A DNA stretch of 64,000 nt, taken from positions 46,237,180 to 46,301,179 of the forward strand of contig CM055106.1 of assembly GCA_029204225.1 (NCBI GenBank). Direction: 5' to 3'. Under the pieces are notes generated by a model, which saw only the letters and a list, made by a program, of their open reading frames with translations, ran no database searches and was not told the origin of the DNA. The position numbers and the translations under genes are program-made. This document shows, one piece after another, positions 58,661 through 64,000 of this stretch (its first letter is position 1; each line of letters starts with the position of its first letter). This stretch comes from Diphasiastrum complanatum (taxonomy: Eukaryota; Streptophyta; Lycopodiopsida; Lycopodiales; Lycopodiaceae).

Positions 58661-59929
58661 TTTTTGTTAGAGAATTCTTTTTGTTGATTTGAGGCGGCCT
58701 TTCCAGTTGCTTTGGAAGTGGATGTCCAGCCACTGTTACTACCATTTTACATTTCCAGGCCTGCCAATGCGTTATGCCTAGAGCAGCGCGAAGATGAACA
58801 GACATGATTGTTATATGATTACCATTCTCGAAGTGCAAGAGTAAATGTCAGGTTTAAAGGAAACAGTAGTTTTTTGGTCCTCTAAGGAGCTAACAGTTTC
58901 ATGTTTTGTAAAGGCAAATTTCCACTTGGGATTTTTTTTAGTATCTGCATTTTTTGAGACAATAGCTGAATAGTTGCTTTGTAAGATAATTGCTCTGAGA
59001 TCTTTGGTTTGATAAACTCAGCCACTTCATTCTTTCACGAGTCAGGGCCATTGAAATTCAGATGTGAACAGATTTTTTCCTTGTTGCATTTGAGACGTTT
59101 TGCACATTATTTGGTTGCATGTAGCTATTGTGACTAGTGATATCAGTGCATTTGATCTGTATGTTCGTGAACTGTGATGTATTTTAAGATAGTCAAGGAT
59201 GTAAGATGAAATTTGAATATAGGTGTGTATATTGAAGACGATGGCTGAGACTAGATTGTTGACTTAGAGATCTAACAGGCTAGATTACTTATGCATTTGT
59301 ATTTTTTATGTTTTAAAGCACGAAACATAGATATAGCACATGCACATACATATAATGCTACTCTCAAATTAAAGGCAAGATAAAAAATACAATTCAGACG
59401 TAATAGTTAGCTGTTTTTGGAAAGATCTCATGACACAAAACATAGAGTTGCACTTACATGCAATTCAGCTCTCAGATTGACTATGACAAAGAATACTATT
59501 CAGATTTAATATATTCCTATTTCAGACGACTTCAAACACAAAATTGCAATGACACAAGTAGAGAAGCTAAGATGGGACGCACACCCTGCCCACACACATA
59601 CCCCTCAAGGATAATGGAAAATGATGAGGTACAGATCAGGAGATACCCAAAGCTCTGAACCAGGGGCATCAGAGATGACTAAAGGTAAAACCCCTTTTTA
59701 AAACAGTTCGGTCTTGAAGGATGAGTTATCATCTTCAAGAAAAGAAACTTAGATTTGAGAAACCCCATCAAAGAAAATCCATTTTCGACGAACGGAAGTG
59801 GAATATGGGATTACAAGAATCACAAGACATGAAATTCTTGCTTTAGAACTTGGCTAATGATCATCATGTTTAAAGAATGATTTGCATTTGTTGATTGGAT
59901 AATCATAAGAAGGGGGAAAATGGGAGACA
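58661..59929 (+). other. Rab 3-prime UTR and spacer
   Basis: T-rich sequence after the Rab stop, likely 3-prime UTR for the first few hundred bases. No clear single poly-A signal can be chosen. From 59270 it is AT-rich with no recognised gene. Confidence 0.5.
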
Positions 59930-60469
59930 CGAGCCTTGGTCAAGCTGTTGCAGGCTTTGAGTTGAGAGCAGCTGAAGTCATGGAAGCAGAGCAGGGCAAG
60001 AACAGGCGTGCTTGTAACATCAAATTTGTGGGTCGTGGAAGAAGAGGATGAAAATTTAGTGGAGACAGTTGATACCTTTTTCAGAGACACTTTGATGTTA
60101 CATGAGCCTGGTAGAATTCAATCATACAGAATAGTTAGGAAAGGTCCTTCAACAAGTTCACCATCTTGCTTAGATTCAAAGATGTTGACAGCAAAATATA
60201 GCAACGAATACCTGCCCAAAAGCAACGAGACCTATCTTGCTTAGATTCAAAGATGGTGACGGCAAAAATATACCAACGAATACCTGCCCAATAGTAAGAG
60301 GAAATTTTTTATGTTTGATGAATGATGACTGAACTCCCAAACAATGGCCTAAGCATAATATAGACTGGATAAAATCAAAGAGACATGGAGTGTTGGGGAT
60401 AACTACATTTCTAAGGGATGGTGAAACTGTGGTTTTGAACAAGTTGAAGGATGCATGGCAATCGCTGTG
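59930..60469 (+). pseudogene. LINE ORF1-like remnant
   Basis: Pieces in shifting frames resemble an L1-type ORF1 protein: EAEQGKNRRACNIKFVG, EEEDENLVETVDTFFRDTLM, ILLRFKDVDSKI, then TPKQWPKHNIDWIKSKRHGV and LRDGETVVLNKLKDAWQSL with TGA at 60468-60470. ORF1 proteins bind the element RNA. A 71-bp internal tandem duplication repeats the LLRFKD segment. The family call rests on pattern and on the endonuclease that follows. Confidence 0.45.
60163..60300 (+). repeat. 71-bp tandem duplication
   Basis: ATCTTGCTTAGATTCAAAGA starts at 60163 and 60234. The copies differ at a few bases and share CAACGAATACCTGCCCAA. Confidence 0.85.
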
Positions 60470-60859
60470 AAGCTACGCATGTATGCATGGAATTTCAACA
60501 ATTTGACAACTGATTAAATTACTAGAATTCACCCTTCGCGAGAAAATACTGATCTTATTGCCTTTATTGACCAGACTTTGGAACATGTAGCCATCATATG
60601 TCATGGTTTTGGTGGTATTGCTTGTTATGTCTGGTTTAAGTTTTCATCCTTTGTCAAAATTCAAAAGGTTTGCACATGAAATAAGTTTATTTGGGTTGAA
60701 ATCAGGTATAATCTGAATAGCTTGTTTGTAGCCTTTTGTTACTTTGCACAAGTTAAGGTTCAACTCCAACATTATGACAAAACCTTTTGGGATCTAGAAA
60801 TTTCTTTTGCCATCTTGTCTCGAAATGGATATTATGTTAAAGTGGAGATTTCTATGTGA
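60467..60859 (+). pseudogene. LINE ORF2 endonuclease (EEP) N-terminal remnant
   Basis: One frame from 60467: KLRMYAWNFNNLTTD, a stop, HPSRENTDLIAFIDQTLEHV, GFGGIACYVWFKFSSFVKIQ, a stop, NKFIWVEIRYNLNSLFVAFC, YFAQVKVQLQHYD and FWDLEISFAILSRNGYYVKV, ending at 60857-60859. WNFNN near the start, GGIACYV, FIWVEI and VAFCYFA are typical of endonuclease/exonuclease/phosphatase domains of LINEs. The GDFN box should follow but the copy ends. No RT is found downstream. Confidence 0.55.
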
Positions 60860-63411
60860 GAATATCAATGCCACAAGTATCTCATAGTACCATAGATGCA
60901 CCACATTCTGACATGTTGTGTTTCGGAATTTAGGGTCATTCCAATGTTGGAATGTTTTTTTTTGGGAAACAAAAGGATTAAAGAGTGAAAAAAAAATGTA
61001 ACAGGTTACCATAAGAATCAATGTTTTGAAATCATAGAAGCATTGCATTTTGAACTATTTAGTTGTTTACCATCATGAGTCATGACCTAGCATTTGAGAA
61101 TTCTAAACTTCAATGAAACTAATATTAGATATGATGTAGTGATGCATACTACTAAAGGGTCATACAAAACATACACGAAGCAAGTAACATACTAAACCTG
61201 AAACTTGGAAGTAATTACAACTTACATGATGATACAAAAACATGGAAAATGATCCAGATCCACACATGCCTCATGAAAATGATCAATATGTCATGAATCA
61301 TTTTATATATTTGTCATATGAGGAGTGGGCCAAGTGGCCAAGTACATTTTGATAGATATACAATGGACTCATAGAGTCTTGTGACATGAATATGAACTGT
61401 AATTCCTATGACTTGGAGGCATCATGATTAGATTACTAGTTCGCATGCCTCAATATTCAGGTTCTGGCTGGTCATGAAAAATTGTGAGTTTTTTTTTTTG
61501 TTGTTGTACATTCCCTCGTTCTAAAATGTTGCGTTTTAAAATGATCACTCCAGAACGTCGTTTTGGTGCAACATAGTCTCAGATCAATGATGTGGGTGAT
61601 TCTTCGCGGCTTGAAAAATCATTTGAAGATGTTGTTTAATGAAACATGTAATGATGATGAGGCTCATTAGGAGGAAAATCTATTTCCAAAATTTTAGTCC
61701 AGCATGTATATATGCATTTAGAGATAAATGTGCAAGGATTCAACCGCTTGGATCATAAAAAAAGTAACTGTGAGTATTGATATATTACAATGCTTTGATT
61801 TTTTGTTATTCCTTATCATCTATTACTAAACTTGCCAATCTGATCATTTTTCTCTTGCAAATTTATATCCATTCAATATAAATGCAGGTGTGTTAGATGT
61901 AGTACACACTGATATTGGACAGTAACAATATAGAGGTAGAACTGCAAAAGATCTTGTTGATTGTGGAATCCTTTTTTATGAATCAATGTACATTCTTGAT
62001 ATAAAAGAAAAATTTGGACAAATAGTCCCAATTCCATTACCTAGTTTTAGAAGTGATGGATGGTTGCTCCAGATGCTACAGTATCAGAATCATTTCATTG
62101 CAAGCTATATAATGATATAAAAATTGCATTAAAGATAAGCACAAGTTAAAAAACAGTCTCATTAAGTTGGTTTATTTCTTTGAATATATTTGTAGATTTC
62201 TTTTCAAGTGTCAATGTACACAAAATCCCAACAATGTTTGTATGCAAAAATTTATCAGATAGTTTATAATCTGAACTTATGGATGAAGGTTGGACAAAAT
62301 ATCAGATGGAGAAAAAGAATGTAGAATTAAAATGTCTTCCATGTGCTTTTGCTATCAAATAGAACAACAAATGTTGAGCTTATGCTTCCATTATCAAAGA
62401 TGAAAAAAAATCAAAAGTAAATGGGTGCCACTCGATCAAGACTTGGAAGCAAGTGGACATTCTAAACGAAAAAATATTAAAATAATATATATACAATGAT
62501 GAAGATTGGAACTTAGATTACATCAAGCAAGAACTGTTGCTCCTACAAGATGATATACTTTCAAACTTCAGATTCATTTTAAATGGTAAACTGGTAAGTA
62601 ACTATAAACACTCTATTCTTTATGTATAATTTCTTTCAAAAATTGCTCGTATAATCTTTATACTGAATGTAACATACTTTGTGTTAAATTTATGCAGGTA
62701 CGTAAAAGACATGAGCTTGAGATCCAATGCAGAGATATTGGCGAAGCTATCCAGTTATTCGTTGAGATTTACTATCATAAAATGAAAACAAGAATCTTGT
62801 TTTTTTTTATCAATCTAGAAAAATTGCAATCTAGTATTGTACTATGGACACAACTTGATTGTAAGAATCTATAATGATATCAATAAAAATCCCATAAATG
62901 GATTGTTTACATGTAAGATTGTATTTCCTTTTCTAAATGGCAATATATACACATTTACATTTGAGATCCTATTCAGTACGTTTATCTTTATTTTCTATAT
63001 CTGTATCAGGAGCTGTCAAGGCAACAATTTCTTGTCTTGTAATCTCGCCTTCCTCTGTGTTAGGAAGAACTTCTAGATCTCTTTGATCGTACATGATAAG
63101 ATCTATTCTAAGCAATCTGAAAGGCTGTTAAGGCAGGAGCAACATTCTTTATAGTGCCCTCAATCTCAGGCACAAAACTTATGCCATTCTGTACAAAAGT
63201 TTTGATCAACTCTTGTTGAAATCTATACACTTCATCAGAATTGTATGGCTCAAGAGTGAATTGTCATTACAAACTAGGTGAATGAGTAAATAACTAACAA
63301 TCACACTAAAGAAATAAGAATCAGAATGGAAAGAACAACAAATGAACAAAATATAACCTTGTTAATATTGACATCGACCTCCCTCCTTATTTATTTTCAC
63401 AGAAAGAATAT
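60860..63411. other. AT-rich region, no recognised gene
   Basis: Several partly open frames (61900-62600, 62692-62874 and 62837-63076) with no recognisable domain. A TATGCAG/GTACGT junction near 62700 imitates a splice acceptor. There are long A/T runs near 61491 and 62800. Confidence 0.4.
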
Positions 63412-63958
63412 TCAGGCTCCAATGCTGACCGCAACAATCAAAATGAAAATTGGAATCAATTCTGACAGGAGTATAATAATCGAAATAAAAGACATCAGCA
63501 ACATATAGCAAACCTTATTCTCATATGGAATCAAGTAGAATCTGGCCATAGGACTGCAATTGATGAAATATACAACCCTTTCAAAAGTGGCCCCTTTTGC
63601 CTTCACTGCACCCATGAAAAATGGACTGACAACAAAAACAACTCCCATGGAATCCATACTAATACTATGCCGCAAAAGTTTTTGGCCGGCTTCAACAATC
63701 ACATTTGTAATTTTTGAAGTTTTATCTTTAAGCTCTGCACAAAATTTAGGACTTAATATATAGCTTCTATTTTGAATCAGAGCCCGATTCAATGGTCAAG
63801 ATGATCTGGGGTCGCTTTTCAGGGATTACCTTAGGATGAAGTAAAGCAGTTGGCCTATGAGCATTTTTAGGGACAACCTGCTTCCTTTTCCTCCTTGAGG
63901 TAGTTGGCAGGTCTGATCTATCCAGAGACAGATATCTGGAGGTGCTGACGTTATCCAC
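63412..63958 (-). pseudogene. Unrecognised minus-strand protein fragment at window end
   Basis: Two overlapping frames: 63958-63767 (RSDLPTTSRRKRKQVVPKNA, basic) and 63792-63412 (FCAELKDKTSKITNVIVEAG, SISMDSMGVVFVVSPFFMGA, VKAKGATFERVVYFINCSPM), the second ending in a hydrophobic segment. The text looks protein-like rather than random, but I cannot name the family. A frameshift between the two parts suggests a decayed gene. Confidence 0.25.
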
Positions 63959-64000
63959 ATGAAGACCAGAATAACGATCCCGAAGTATTTTGAGAATAAC

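Overview
The window looks like nuclear DNA of a land plant with a large, transposon-rich genome. The evidence is two spliced plant genes with long introns (one 3.5 kb) lying between layers of decayed Ty1/copia and Ty3/gypsy retrotransposons, LINE-like fragments and AT-rich spacer. No rRNA, tRNA, organellar or bacterial gene was seen. A LINE-like endonuclease fragment and a relic of an N4/N6-type DNA methyltransferase are more suggestive of a fern, lycophyte, bryophyte or gymnosperm than of a flowering plant. That is inference; the species cannot be named from the sequence.

Layout. 1-2625: end of a Ty3/gypsy element (integrase, then an RNase H domain, then an unknown coiled-coil ORF). 2.6-9.2 kb: non-coding DNA with short repeats. 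9.2-9.9 kb: copia integrase and gag scraps. 9.9-15.3 kb: copia family A, minus strand, with LTRs and PBS. 15.3-17.1 kb: an unknown 281-codon ORF broken by three TAG codons, and a gypsy integrase tail. 17.1-21.3 kb: copia B copy 1, integrase region deleted. 21.4-22.8 kb: a nested fold-back (palindromic) element. 22.8-26.8 kb: no recognised gene. 26.8-32.9 kb, minus strand: an intact five-exon chloroplast-type pfkB sugar-kinase gene resembling Arabidopsis NARA5. 35.2-39.0 kb: a chromovirus split by copia C copy 1. 40.1-40.7 kb: copia D fragment. 41.0-45.6 kb: copia B copy 2, complete with both LTRs and a target duplication but with RT deleted. 46.4-52.7 kb: copia C copy 2, carrying long GA microsatellites in its LTRs. 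52.9-53.5 kb: the methyltransferase relic. 55.3-58.7 kb, plus strand: an intact eight-exon Rab1/RabD GTPase gene. 59.9-60.9 kb: LINE ORF1/ORF2 remnant. The rest is AT-rich.

Only the pfkB kinase and the RabD GTPase appear functional; they are unrelated housekeeping genes (plastid sugar-kinase family; ER-to-Golgi transport). The retroelements are all dead. Paralogous pairs inside the window let several lesions be polarised: C-to-T/G-to-A changes that make stops or destroy catalytic residues, and internal deletions that repeatedly remove integrase or RT. All exon junctions and alignments were worked out by eye from the sequence.
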